Numbered from the stretch's first letter, positions 18,034-26,401 are shown. The stretch is 40,761 bases of DNA from Streptomyces hiroshimensis (GCF_014650335.1 NZ_BMUT01000003.1:1-40761); one strand, 5' to 3'. Program-made: numbers and translations. Notes: generated from the sequence alone by a model not told the origin.

Positions 18034-19006
18034 CCCGTCCTTCCGCGTCCTGCCTCCGCTGTTCCTCCAGTACGCGCCCCAGCGCCTCGTCCGCCTCTCG
18101 GAGCCGGCGTTCGATGGTCTCCGTGACGGCCTCCACCTCCGCCGGTGTGACGTGCTGCTCCTGCGGGACGGAGGCGGCTCCGGCCGCTCCGGCCGCTCCA
18201 GTCGCTCCAGTCGCTGCAGCGGCCTCGCGGAGCGCTCGTGCCAGCTCGCGGTCGGCCTGCGCGTGGCGGCTCAGGGACGCGAGCTGCGCACCCCGCTCGT
18301 CCCGGATGCGCTGCAGCCGGTCGCGGCAGGAGGCGAGCTCCTCCGCGGTCGCGTGCTGCTCGCGCTCCGCTGCGGCCAGCGCACCCTGTGCCTCGGCGGC
18401 CCGCTCCAGGGTCCGCCTCGTCTGCGGGGCCAGCACCGCGAGCTCCTCCTCCGTGAGCCTGACCAGTGCGTCACTGCTCGTGCGGAGCGCCTCCTCGACC
18501 CCGGCGTCCCGCCCGCGCAGCGCCGCCAGCCGTTCGCCGATGACCTCCTGCTGTTCGCGCAGCGCGTCCAGCGCGGCGACCAGGCGCTCCAGGCGGCGCA
18601 GCTCGTCGACCTGCCGGCGCAGCATCTCGTGCTCCGCCAGCCGTCGGCGCAAGGCCGCCTCCGTCGCCACGAGTTTCTCCAGGGTCGCGCGTTCGCCGGC
18701 GACCTGGTCGGTCGCATCCGCGAGACGCCGCATCAGCTCCTCCGTACCACTGCCTACCTCGTGCCCGGGCCGGGCCGCTGCCAGCAGCCCGGGCAAGGCC
18801 CCGGCCAGGGCACGGCCCTCCTCCAGCGCGTCGTCCAGCCCGTACAGGGCCGCAAGCGCGGGACTGCCGCTCGCGCCGCCGTCCAGACGGCCTATCGCGG
18901 CCGCGGCCCACCGGAAAGCACAGCCCAGTACGCGCAGGGCGGCTTCCTGCTCGGGGATGTCGGCTGCAGCCAGCACATCCGCGATCTCACGTCCGGCGTC
19001 GTCCAC
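18008..19006 (-). CDS. Coiled-coil protein convergent with the AAA+ gene
   Basis: The product has 332 residues and reads against the operon. A GTG start at 19006 is preceded by GGAGGGAC at good spacing. Residues 1-95 are Ala-rich helix ([21 protein letters not shown]). From about 90 to 265 the sequence is nearly continuous charged coiled coil with Leu, Arg and Glu heptads ([20 protein letters not shown]). An Ala-Gly-Thr linker follows near 265-280, then a last helix. No known domain is recognised. It shares its upstream region with the trypsin-co-occurring gene, and its 3' end overlaps the AAA+ gene by 26 bases with no hairpin between. It may be an antagonist or adaptor of the system. Confidence 0.82.
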   Translation of the reverse strand: MDDAGREIADVLAAADIPEQEAALRVLGCAFRWAAAAIGRLDGGASGSPALAALYGLDDALEEGRALAGALPGLLAAARPGHEVGSGTEELMRRLADATDQVAGERATLEKLVATEAALRRRLAEHEMLRRQVDELRRLERLVAALDALREQQEVIGERLAALRGRDAGVEEALRTSSDALVRLTEEELAVLAPQTRRTLERAAEAQGALAAAEREQHATAEELASCRDRLQRIRDERGAQLASLSRHAQADRELARALREAAAATGATGAAGAAGAASVPQEQHVTPAEVEAVTETIERRLREADEALGRVLEEQRRQDAEGRVMLLRTSG

Positions 19007-19104
19007 GATGTCCCTCCGTCCGTCAGCGTATCGTCGCGAACCCGCGCGCAGCCGGTGCTCCCGCCACTATCCTTCACGGACAACTTCCGGTGTTCGGGGG
19101 ACTC
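19007..19104. promoter_or_regulatory. Divergent promoter region between coiled-coil and protease units
   Basis: These 98 bases separate two divergent translation starts, so they should contain promoters for both. I cannot pair -35 and -10 boxes with confidence; TATCCT near 19069 could be a plus-strand -10. Ribosome binding sites are clear on both strands: GGAGGGAC before GTG 19006, and GGGGGA before ATG 19105. Confidence 0.5.
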
Positions 19105-19437
19105 ATGGCCGAGCTGGTGCGTTTCAGTGGCCCTGAAGGGGCTTCTCTGCTGGTCGAAGTGGAGGACGACGGACCCGGGCTGGAGCTCATCTCCCGGGAC
19201 CCCGACGGCGTCGTGCAGGCCGGCCGGCGGCTGGAGGACGCGCTGGCGGCGGTCCGCCCGGCCATCCGCTCGGTCGTCGACTCGGTCCGGTCCCTCGCAC
19301 CGGACGAGTACGAGGTCGAGTTCGGGATGAAACTCAACGCCGAGTCGGGCGTGGTGATCGCGAAGACGGCCGTCGAGGGGCACTTCACCGTCAGGATCCA
19401 CTGGAACCGGCCCGCCGCCCGGCGCACCGAGGCGTGA
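19105..19437 (+). CDS. Trypsin-co-occurring small protein (CU044_2847-family type)
   Basis: The product has 110 residues. It starts MAELVRF, then strands LLVEVEDD, a central helical stretch (RRLEDALAAVRPAIRSVVDSVRSL) and EYEVEFGMKLNAESGVVIAKT with VEGHFTVRIHW at the end. This matches the small CU044_2847-type proteins that regularly sit next to trypsin-like proteases in actinobacterial conflict loci (trypsin-co-occurring domain 1). The likely role is to regulate or present a substrate to the protease encoded four bases downstream. GGGGGA lies 5 bases before ATG 19105, which decides the start over GTG 19090. Family recognition is from the sequence pattern and context. Confidence 0.85.
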   Translation: MAELVRFSGPEGASLLVEVEDDGPGLELISRDPDGVVQAGRRLEDALAAVRPAIRSVVDSVRSLAPDEYEVEFGMKLNAESGVVIAKTAVEGHFTVRIHWNRPAARRTEA

Positions 19438-19441
19438 ACCG

Positions 19442-22400
19442 GTGTCCGCAGCCCGGGAGCGCCCGCCCTGGCTGGTGAGCATCCGCCGGTCCCCGGCGGA
19501 GGACCCGGTCGGCGCCGGGCTGCTGGTCACCCCGCAGCACGTGCTGACCTGCGCGCACGTCGTGCGCCCGGGAGCGGCACCCGGGGTGCCCGAGGAGCCG
19601 GTGTTCGTCACGTTCCAGTACGCCCGGGCGCACGATCCCGTTCCCGCCACCGTCGTACCCGACGGCTGGCACCCGGCCACCGGTTCCGAGACCGGTGACA
19701 TCGCGGTCCTGGAACTCGGCGCCCCGGCGCCCCCCGAGGCCGGGCCCGCCCCGCTGCGCGCCACGGATCCCGGCACCTGGGACCACCGGTTCCGCGCGTA
19801 CGGCTACCCCAAGGAGCGTTCCCGTCAGGGAGTCCCCGTACGGGGCGAGATCATCGGCCACGCCGGCGGCGAGTGGCTGCAGGTGGAGGCGAATCCGCAC
19901 GGCGGCTGGGCGCTGGAACAGGGATTCTCCGGCTCCCCGGTGTGGGACATGACGAGTCAGGGCGTGGTCGGCATGCTGGTCGCCCGCGACTCCGTGAGGA
20001 AGGCCGACCGGCGCACGGCCTATGCGATCAGGGTCGAGGCCCTGGCCCGCTACTGGCCCCGGCTCGCCCCGTACGTACGCGACGCGACGACCGAGGAACT
20101 GCGGGGCCGGCTCGAGAACCTGCTGTGGATCCCGCTCACCGCGGACGGGGAGATTCCCCGGGTCGGCCAGGTGGACCCGTACGACATCGGGATCGCCCGC
20201 TCCAAGTACAGCGACCAGGCGAGCGACCCCGCGGACGACGCCGCTCCCTACGTACCCCGGCACCGGCAGGACGACCAGCTCGACGCCGCCCTCGCCGACG
20301 CACGGTTCGTCGTGCTGGTCGGGCGCTCCAAGGCCGGCAAGTCCCGCACGCTGTACGAAGCCCTCAGGCGCGGGTTGCCCGGCGCGCGGCTGATCGTGCC
20401 GCGTCGGCACAGCCCGGACCACCGGGTCCTCGACGACATCAGCCGGCTCAACCTGCCCACCGGGCAGGACCGGTCCGTGCTCTGGCTGGACGACCTGCAC
20501 CACTACCTTCAGCCCGGTGGCCTCGATCTGCAGATCCTCGACCGGCTCGGCCGCCGGAACCCGGCCGTCACCGTCGTCGCCACCCTCCCGGCCAAGCAAC
20601 GGGCCGCACTCACCGCGATGGAGAACGATCTCGGCCGCGTCGCCCGTACCGTGCTCGGCAAGGCACACACCGTCGAACTGCCGTCGCACCTCGCCGCGGA
20701 GGACGCCGCGCTCGCCCGGCAGCTCTACCCGAGGGAGGACTTCTCCACCCGCGGAATCGGGGAGCTGATGGTCGCCGCCACCGCCCTCGAACAGCGCTTC
20801 GACGACGCGGCCGAGAGCTGCCCCGCCGGCTGGGCGCTGGTCAAAGCGGCCACGGACTGGCACCGGATGGGCATGACGGCACCGGTACCCGAAGCCGTTC
20901 TGTCGGAGCTCTTCGACGCCTATCTATCCGAAGCACGCTCGCCCTTCGACGCCGACGCCTCGCTGTACCGGGCGAGCCTGGCATGGGCACGCGAGCCGGT
21001 CGCCGGAAGCATCGCCCTGCTGGAACGCGTCTCCGGGCCGGACGGCCGTTCCGCGTACGCAGGATCCCCGTATCTGTCCGAGTACCTGGACAGCCGGACC
21101 GAGGACCCGGCCGCCCCGGTACCGCTCTTCGCCTGGGAGTACCTCGCCGGGCGGCAGCCGGCCGGGGAACTGCTCCGGACCTCGTACATGGCGCTGATCC
21201 GTGAGGAGTCCGGCATCGCCGTGCGGATCCTCCAGCAGGTGGCGCGGACCGCGGACGACCCGGACAGCTCGGCCCGGGCGTCACTGATGCTGGGAGAGAT
21301 CCGGCTGTACGAGGGCGACTTCCAGGAGGCGATGGCCCTGTTCGGCACTGCGGCCTCCTCGGCCGTGGAGGACGTGGCTCCGCTGGCCCAGGTCGAACTG
21401 GCCGGAGTGCTCACGATGACCGGCGAGCGGACACGGGCGCGCGGGCTGCTGGAAACGGCCCTCGGCTCCCGGGACCCACAGGTGTCACAGCTGGCCCAGA
21501 TCGGTCTCGCCCGGGTGCTGGCCTTGCAGGGCGAGACACAGCGAGCCGAACAGCTGCTGGAGGCCGTCCTCGCCGCAGCGGATACCGAGGTGGCCACGCT
21601 GGCCCAGACCCAGTGGGTCCGGGTGCTCACCGGCAACGATGCACGAGGAGCCCGCTCCGGGCACACGCAGGGCCTCGAAAGCGCCAAACCGGGCACGAAG
21701 ACGGGAGGCGGCGTCCGCACCGGCTCCGCCGAGCTCGCGGAGCGGCCCTGGGCGCTGTCCCGGACGGTGGGAGAGTCGGTCACGGATCAGATCACCGCGC
21801 TGGCCGAGGTGAATCTCAGCGGGCTCTACGCCAACCAGGGCAGGCTGGACCGGGCCGAGGAGCTGCTGAAGTCGGCGGTGAGCAGCGGCGGGTACCACAC
21901 CGTTCCCCAGGCCCAGTGGGGTCTGGGCGAGCTGTACATGCTGCAGGGAAGGCACGCCGAGGCCCACCGGATGCTGGAGGCCGTGCTGCTCTCCGGCCAT
22001 CCGCTGCTCGCCCCGTACGCCAAGGTCAGCCTGGGCATCGTGCTGCTGCACCAGGGCGACGCCGGACAGAGCCTGCCCCTGCTGCGCGAGGTCGCGGATC
22101 TGGAGCATCCCGACCAGGGGCCGCGCGCGACCTGCGCGCTCGGCGAGTGGTACACCGCTCAGGGCGACGCCGAGGCCGCCCGGAGCTGGCTGGACCGGGC
22201 TGTCGCCTCCGGTCACCCGGACTGGTCGGTCACGGCCCGCGTCGACCTCGCGTTCGTGGCGGCGGCCGCGGAAGAGCCGACGGTCCGGGCGGAGGACCGG
22301 ACGGCCCGGGCGGAGGGGTTGCTGACCGGGGTGATGGGGTCCGGGCATCCCCATCAGGCGCCACGCGCAGCCGTCACCCTGGGCGACCTCCTCGCAAGCA

Positions 22401-23926
22401 ACGGCCGCCTGAACGAAGCCGAACACGCCTACCAGAGCGCAATCGACTCCGGCCACAGCGACTGGGCCCAGATCGCCCGGATCAACCTGGCCTCCGTGCT
22501 GGCGGCCGCCCGGGGCGGTACGGCGCGGGCACGAGAGCTGCTGACGGAAGCGATGGGGTCCGGGCATCCCCATCAGGCGCCACGCGCAGCCGACATCCTG
22601 GGCGACCTCCTCGCAAGCAACGGCCGCCTGAACGAAGCCGAACACGCCTACCAGACCGCAATCGACTCCGGCCACAGCGACTGGGCCCAGATCGCCCGGA
22701 CGGACCTGGCCACCATGCTCGCCGACAGCGGGGACTTCGCACGCGCCGAGGACCTGCTGCGCGTGGTGGCCGCATCGGACGACACCACGGTCGCGGTCGC
22801 GGTCACGGTCTGGGCGACGGCACTGCTCGGCATGGTGCTCGTGCACGGCGGCCGACGAGCCGAGGGAATCCGGTACCTGCGCGAGGCAGGGGCGAGGAGC
22901 GACGCGCCCCCGGCGCAGCTGGCCCGTTTCCAGCTGGCGAAGTTCCTGCTCGAGGGCGAGGCGGGCGCTGAGCACGACACGAACGGCGCGGCGGCTGAGG
23001 TGGCTGAGGACGAAGCCCGGGAACTCCTGCAGTCGGTGGTCGAGTGCGCGCCCTCGGACGTCACCGAGGTGGCCCGCGCCTATCTGTGCGTGCTGCTGCT
23101 CCGCAACGGCGACCACGATGCGGCGGAGGAACTCCTGCTCGGCGACGTGGAGAGGCCGGGCGACGCCGAGGCGGTCGCGGTCGCCTATCTCGGCACAGGC
23201 GAGTATCTGCTCGACGCCGGTGAACTGGAGGCAGCCGGGGAGCTCCTGGAGAGGGCACTGTGCCAGGACTCCCCGGACACCGCCCCCTGGGCAGCCGCGC
23301 TGCTGGGTGTCGTACGACGTTCCACCAATGACTTCGGAGAAGCGAGGCGGTTGCTGAGCGACGCTCTGGCCACCGGGGACCCGGAGGTCGAGCCGATGGC
23401 GCGGCGCTACCTCGGCAGCACGCTCTTCCGCATGCAGCTGCTGAAGGAAGCCGAGGAGACGCTGCTACCCCTCGCCCGCTCGGGGGATGTCGAGCACCGG
23501 CCCCAGGCACTGCGGCTGCTGGGACAGGTCCTGGTCGCGGACGGCCGGCCGGAGGAGGCCTACCCCTGGTTCGAGCAGGCCATCGAGTGCGGCGATCCGG
23601 AGACCGAGTTCGCGGCGCGCTACGACTTCGCCGAGCTGCTGCTCAGCATGGGGCAGCAGGAACGCGCCCGCGAAGTCTGGGCCCCGGAGGTAGCCGAAGG
23701 GGAGCCGCCGGAAGACCCCCCGGAGACCGTCGTGCTCCCGGGCTCCCCCGCCACCCCACCCGCAGCCACCGAACCCCCGGGCCCCGTCCCGCACCCCCTC
23801 CCGGCGGTCGTGCTCTCTTCACTCGGGGACGTGGCATCCGCCGAGGGTGACGAACAAGAGGCCCGGTACTGGTACGGCCTGGCGCGAATCCGCGCCGCGG
23901 CAGAGGCCGAGGGGATGCGCGGCTGA
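19442..23926 (+). CDS. Trypsin-like protease fused to a STAND-like NTPase and TPR array
   Basis: The product has 1494 residues and starts at GTG 19442. Residues 1-205 are a chymotrypsin-fold serine protease with an intact triad: His39 in LTCAHVV, Asp86 in TGDIAVLEL and Ser163 in GFSGSPVW. No signal peptide is present, so it acts in the cytoplasm. Residues about 270-560 are a P-loop NTPase with Walker A GRSKAGKS at 294-301 and a Walker B-like LWLDDLHHYL near 345, consistent with a STAND-type switch. From about 590 to the end are TPR-like repeats (RAEELLKSAVSSG, EAEHAYQSAIDSGH). The order effector-switch-sensor is that of bacterial NLR-like immune proteins: ligand binding to the TPRs would trigger the protease. 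Activity is inferred from motifs. Two TPR units are nearly identical at DNA level. Confidence 0.93.
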   Translation: MSAARERPPWLVSIRRSPAEDPVGAGLLVTPQHVLTCAHVVRPGAAPGVPEEPVFVTFQYARAHDPVPATVVPDGWHPATGSETGDIAVLELGAPAPPEAGPAPLRATDPGTWDHRFRAYGYPKERSRQGVPVRGEIIGHAGGEWLQVEANPHGGWALEQGFSGSPVWDMTSQGVVGMLVARDSVRKADRRTAYAIRVEALARYWPRLAPYVRDATTEELRGRLENLLWIPLTADGEIPRVGQVDPYDIGIARSKYSDQASDPADDAAPYVPRHRQDDQLDAALADARFVVLVGRSKAGKSRTLYEALRRGLPGARLIVPRRHSPDHRVLDDISRLNLPTGQDRSVLWLDDLHHYLQPGGLDLQILDRLGRRNPAVTVVATLPAKQRAALTAMENDLGRVARTVLGKAHTVELPSHLAAEDAALARQLYPREDFSTRGIGELMVAATALEQRFDDAAESCPAGWALVKAATDWHRMGMTAPVPEAVLSELFDAYLSEARSPFDADASLYRASLAWAREPVAGSIALLERVSGPDGRSAYAGSPYLSEYLDSRTEDPAAPVPLFAWEYLAGRQPAGELLRTSYMALIREESGIAVRILQQVARTADDPDSSARASLMLGEIRLYEGDFQEAMALFGTAASSAVEDVAPLAQVELAGVLTMTGERTRARGLLETALGSRDPQVSQLAQIGLARVLALQGETQRAEQLLEAVLAAADTEVATLAQTQWVRVLTGNDARGARSGHTQGLESAKPGTKTGGGVRTGSAELAERPWALSRTVGESVTDQITALAEVNLSGLYANQGRLDRAEELLKSAVSSGGYHTVPQAQWGLGELYMLQGRHAEAHRMLEAVLLSGHPLLAPYAKVSLGIVLLHQGDAGQSLPLLREVADLEHPDQGPRATCALGEWYTAQGDAEAARSWLDRAVASGHPDWSVTARVDLAFVAAAAEEPTVRAEDRTARAEGLLTGVMGSGHPHQAPRAAVTLGDLLASNGRLNEAEHAYQSAIDSGHSDWAQIARINLASVLAAARGGTARARELLTEAMGSGHPHQAPRAADILGDLLASNGRLNEAEHAYQTAIDSGHSDWAQIARTDLATMLADSGDFARAEDLLRVVAASDDTTVAVAVTVWATALLGMVLVHGGRRAEGIRYLREAGARSDAPPAQLARFQLAKFLLEGEAGAEHDTNGAAAEVAEDEARELLQSVVECAPSDVTEVARAYLCVLLLRNGDHDAAEELLLGDVERPGDAEAVAVAYLGTGEYLLDAGELEAAGELLERALCQDSPDTAPWAAALLGVVRRSTNDFGEARRLLSDALATGDPEVEPMARRYLGSTLFRMQLLKEAEETLLPLARSGDVEHRPQALRLLGQVLVADGRPEEAYPWFEQAIECGDPETEFAARYDFAELLLSMGQQERAREVWAPEVAEGEPPEDPPETVVLPGSPATPPAATEPPGPVPHPLPAVVLSSLGDVASAEGDEQEARYWYGLARIRAAAEAEGMRG
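22333..22481 (+). repeat. TPR-encoding direct repeat, copy 1
   Basis: This 149-bp segment differs from the copy 219 bp downstream (22552-22700) at only three positions. It encodes one TPR-like unit (HPHQAPRAA, then NEAEHAYQSAIDSGH). The flanking TPR units are much more diverged. Confidence 0.93.
22552..22700 (+). repeat. TPR-encoding direct repeat, copy 2
   Basis: Second copy of the 149-bp repeat, with a 219-bp period (73 codons, so the frame is kept). Three mismatches to copy 1 give two or three residue changes. A recent in-frame duplication or gene conversion within the sensor array is the simplest explanation. Confidence 0.93.
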
Positions 23927-23951
23927 CGGGCGGGGGGCGAGGCGAGGTCTC

Positions 23952-23985
23952 GGAGGGATATAGCTCCGCGGAGTGATATCCCTCC
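23952..23985. terminator. Bidirectional hairpin terminator
   Basis: A perfect 10-bp stem (23952-23961 with 23976-23985) has a 14-base interior that contains a second short palindrome, CTCCGCGGAG. It lies between the convergent protease and phosphoesterase genes. Confidence 0.78.
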
Positions 23986-24012
23986 TGCACCGTCCATCGC
24001 CGCCGGCTTGAC

Positions 24013-26067
24013 TCAGAGGTGGCTGCGCTTGGAACCATGCCGCGGAGGGTCCGTGCGGCGGGGCCTCTTGAAGTCGATGTCGTGCCGGATCTGAAGCTTT
24101 GCCTCGACCATGAAGAGCTCTGCATCCGTCCGGGACCGGATGGCTTCGAACTGCTCGATCCAGCGAACACGCTCAGGGTATTGAGCGGTTTGCAGCACTT
24201 TCATGAGGGCGACCTGGGCGAATCCGAGGTGACTGGAGCTGGGGACCGGTTCCTCTCTCACGGGTTCTTCCGGCTCGGTCTCTTCCGGGAAGCGTGGCCT
24301 GCGTTGCCTGAGCCGGAGTTCCGAGCGGCGCCTCAGAAGTTCATCCTCCGACTCGGGCTCGCCGGAACAGCCTAGTGGTGAAGGGTTACGGGCAGGCTCG
24401 GGCAGAGTGGTGGGGGTGTCGCCACGGGGAGCGTCCAGCGAGAGGAGGTGGAGGAGATCCGCGGCGGCGTTGTCCCGCTGGGTGAGGGCGCGCATGCCGA
24501 AAAGTCGCTCGGCGGTCGCGAGTACCGAGGTGTGGTCGTAGGTGGTGTGGTCGATGACTCCGCGGTGCACGTGCGGCGAGATGACGAGCGCGGGGACGCG
24601 GACGCCGAGCTGGTCGAAGGCGAACCCGTGGTGGTTGTAGTCGTCGACCGCCACGTCGCCCGGCGGAGTGGCCGCGGGCGGCGGGACATGGTCGTAGAAA
24701 CCGCCGTGCTCGTCGAAGGTGATGATCAGCATGCTCCTGTCCCAGTGCGGGGAGTTGCGGATCGCCTCGTACGTCTTCTTGATAAGCCGCTCGCCGCGGG
24801 TGACATCGTCCAGAGGGTGCATGGAGTTCCCGCAGGTGAAGTCGCCGGGACCGCCGATGTCGAAGGTGCTCTCACCGTATTGAGGTTCGATGAAGACGAA
24901 GCGTGGGCGGTAGTCGGCCGATCCGACGGCGTCGATGAAGTCGTCGAAGTCCTGGAACCTTCCCTGCAGGGCGTTGAGGTTCATACCGCTCAAGGCGAAC
25001 GACACCGGGAATTCGTCGCCCTCCACGATGTTCCACGTGATGCAGTGTTCGTCGAGCCGGTCGAAGACCGTGCCGTTCTGGAAGCGATAGCCGTCGACAG
25101 TCGTGGAGGTGACCACGTCCACGTCGCTCGGGCTGTCGTCCAGACCCCCCGAGGAGGCGGCCATCGCGAAGAACCGGTTGGGCCACGTGGGGCCGGGCAG
25201 GGAGGAGAACCATGCGTCGCACAGGGCGAACTCGCGGGCCAGCGTGTTCAGCACCGGCAGCTGCTCCGGAGAGAAGCAGCTCATGACGCGCCCGGCGGAG
25301 GCGCCTCCACTGTCGACATAATTCTGAATGAATCCGGAATTGTCGATGGGAGGATATCCGGCAACAGGGTCGTAGGGACCGGCGCTCACGCCGCACAGGA
25401 CGGCCAGCGCGTCGTCGAACTCATGGGGCGGATCCTTGTCGACGTTCTTGAGCGCAAAGTCTGCCGGGGAGCTGACAGAGATGGGGAGCCCGGTAGCGGG
25501 GTCGGCGTTGGTGTCGGCGGGCCCCGCCACATCGAGGGAAGCGGGTCGGCCGTCGCTACCGACGCCGGTAATGCCACTGAATGCGTACATGTGGTCGAAC
25601 GAGCGGTTCTCCAGCATGAGGACGAAGACCCGGTCGATCTTCTTGCGCTCGGGATGGCGCCGGCCCAGCAAGGCAGCGATGGCATCGACAAGGCCTATCA
25701 CCGCGCAGCGCAGCCAGTCCCATGCCACGCAGACCAGGGAGAACACCCATGAGAACGCGACGCAGATGTACTTGACCACCCAGGCGAACCCTTTACAGAC
25801 CCACTTGGCCACCCAGTACCAGGCCTTGCAGACCCATTTGGCCACCCAGTACCACGCTTCACAAAACCATTCGACGACACAGTTCCAGAAGGTGTACCAG
25901 TGGCACTCCTTGCCCCATTCGGAGCACTGACTGGATCCTTCGTCAGCCCATTGAGAACACTCATTGGACCCTTCGTCGGCCCACTGCGTGCACTCGTAGT
26001 CGGTCCTGGTCGACCAGTTCTTGCACTCGATCACCGCTTTGGTGACCCACTTGGTGCACGTCGACAT
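24013..26067 (-). CDS. Phosphoesterase (phospholipase C/acid phosphatase superfamily) with Cys/Trp repeat N-terminus
   Basis: The product has 684 residues. Residues 155-555 form the phosphoesterase core: RVFVLMLENRSFDHMYAFSG, CDAWFSSLPGPTWPNRFFAM, LIITFDEHGGFYDHVPPP and VRVPALVISPHVHRGVIDH, the metal and catalytic signatures of phospholipase C/AcpA-type enzymes. These hydrolyse phosphodiesters or phosphomonoesters; the substrate is unknown. Residues 4-121 are an unusual repeat with Cys every 11 residues, polar in the first half and very hydrophobic in the second. No classical signal or Tat peptide is seen, unlike most relatives, so the repeat may handle membrane association. The C-terminal ~110 residues are charged and variable. 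The start at ATG 26067 is supported by GAGGT six bases before it. The upstream membrane-protein gene overlaps it by 107 bases. Confidence 0.9.
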   Translation of the reverse strand: MSTCTKWVTKAVIECKNWSTRTDYECTQWADEGSNECSQWADEGSSQCSEWGKECHWYTFWNCVVEWFCEAWYWVAKWVCKAWYWVAKWVCKGFAWVVKYICVAFSWVFSLVCVAWDWLRCAVIGLVDAIAALLGRRHPERKKIDRVFVLMLENRSFDHMYAFSGITGVGSDGRPASLDVAGPADTNADPATGLPISVSSPADFALKNVDKDPPHEFDDALAVLCGVSAGPYDPVAGYPPIDNSGFIQNYVDSGGASAGRVMSCFSPEQLPVLNTLAREFALCDAWFSSLPGPTWPNRFFAMAASSGGLDDSPSDVDVVTSTTVDGYRFQNGTVFDRLDEHCITWNIVEGDEFPVSFALSGMNLNALQGRFQDFDDFIDAVGSADYRPRFVFIEPQYGESTFDIGGPGDFTCGNSMHPLDDVTRGERLIKKTYEAIRNSPHWDRSMLIITFDEHGGFYDHVPPPAATPPGDVAVDDYNHHGFAFDQLGVRVPALVISPHVHRGVIDHTTYDHTSVLATAERLFGMRALTQRDNAAADLLHLLSLDAPRGDTPTTLPEPARNPSPLGCSGEPESEDELLRRRSELRLRQRRPRFPEETEPEEPVREEPVPSSSHLGFAQVALMKVLQTAQYPERVRWIEQFEAIRSRTDAELFMVEAKLQIRHDIDFKRPRRTDPPRHGSKRSHL
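25705..26058 (-). repeat. 11-residue (hendecad) Cys/Trp protein repeat
   Basis: Encoded cysteines fall at residues 4, 15, 26, 37, 48, then 55, 63, 69, 80, 91, 102, 113 and 121. The spacing is 11 for most, and the 48-69 stretch sums to 21. An aromatic residue sits three after most of these (Trp 7, 18, 29, 40, 51, 72, 83, 116; Phe 94 and 105). Units such as CTQWADEGSNE and CSQWADEGSSQ are polar; CEAWYWVAKWV and CKAWYWVAKWV are hydrophobic. At DNA level adjacent units are near-copies (25800-25860). Confidence 0.92.
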
Positions 26068-26401
26068 GCGGCACCTCGTTCTCGGCCAGTCGGTGCTCCA
26101 CCTCACGGCGGACGACGAGCAGTTTCATTCGCGCCGCCGTCAGCCCGGCGAACTTGCCCAGCATCGAAAAGGCGAGCAAGCACACGACGGAAAGCAGCAA
26201 AGTCACCATGCGAGGACTCTCCACGGTGACGAAAAAGATGACGGCCAGGAACGTCCCGACGGCCAGGAAGATCCCTCCCAGCCGGCAGCCGCACTCTTGG
26301 CCGAGCGCCGCAACGCGAGAGCGCAAACCCGCCTTCTGCAGATCACTGTCAGGCAGCAGTTTGGCCAGTGCATCAACGCGAGCGGCGAGCGTTGTGCGCA
26401 T
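25961..26401 (-). CDS. Small two-helix membrane protein of unknown function
   Basis: The product has about 146 residues from ATG 26401, with GAGAGGG 8 bases upstream; ATG 26437 is a possible alternative. A charged, helical N-terminus (AARVDALAKLLPDSDLQK) precedes two close membrane segments near residues 41-57 (IFLAVGTFLAVIFFVTV) and 62-78 (VTLLLSVVCLLAFSML), with a short loop between, then a basic helix (MKLLVVRREVEHRLAENE). The last ~35 residues overlap the phosphoesterase gene in another frame and look non-native, so the ancestral end may be nearer 26060. No family is recognised. The overlap and common direction suggest co-translation with the phosphoesterase, possibly as its membrane partner. 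Confidence 0.65.
   Translation of the reverse strand: MRTTLAARVDALAKLLPDSDLQKAGLRSRVAALGQECGCRLGGIFLAVGTFLAVIFFVTVESPRMVTLLLSVVCLLAFSMLGKFAGLTAARMKLLVVRREVEHRLAENEVPHVDVHQVGHQSGDRVQELVDQDRLRVHAVGRRRVQ

Noticed and set aside
24019..24375. Plus-strand 118-codon frame at the end of the phosphoesterase
   Set aside because: It is the antisense shadow of the charged C-terminal region of that gene and has no ribosome binding site.
25696..26058. CRISPR-like or minisatellite reading of the repeats in the phosphoesterase 5' end
   Set aside because: The repeats keep a 33-base coding period and protein-level pattern. They have no spacers and are part of the open frame.
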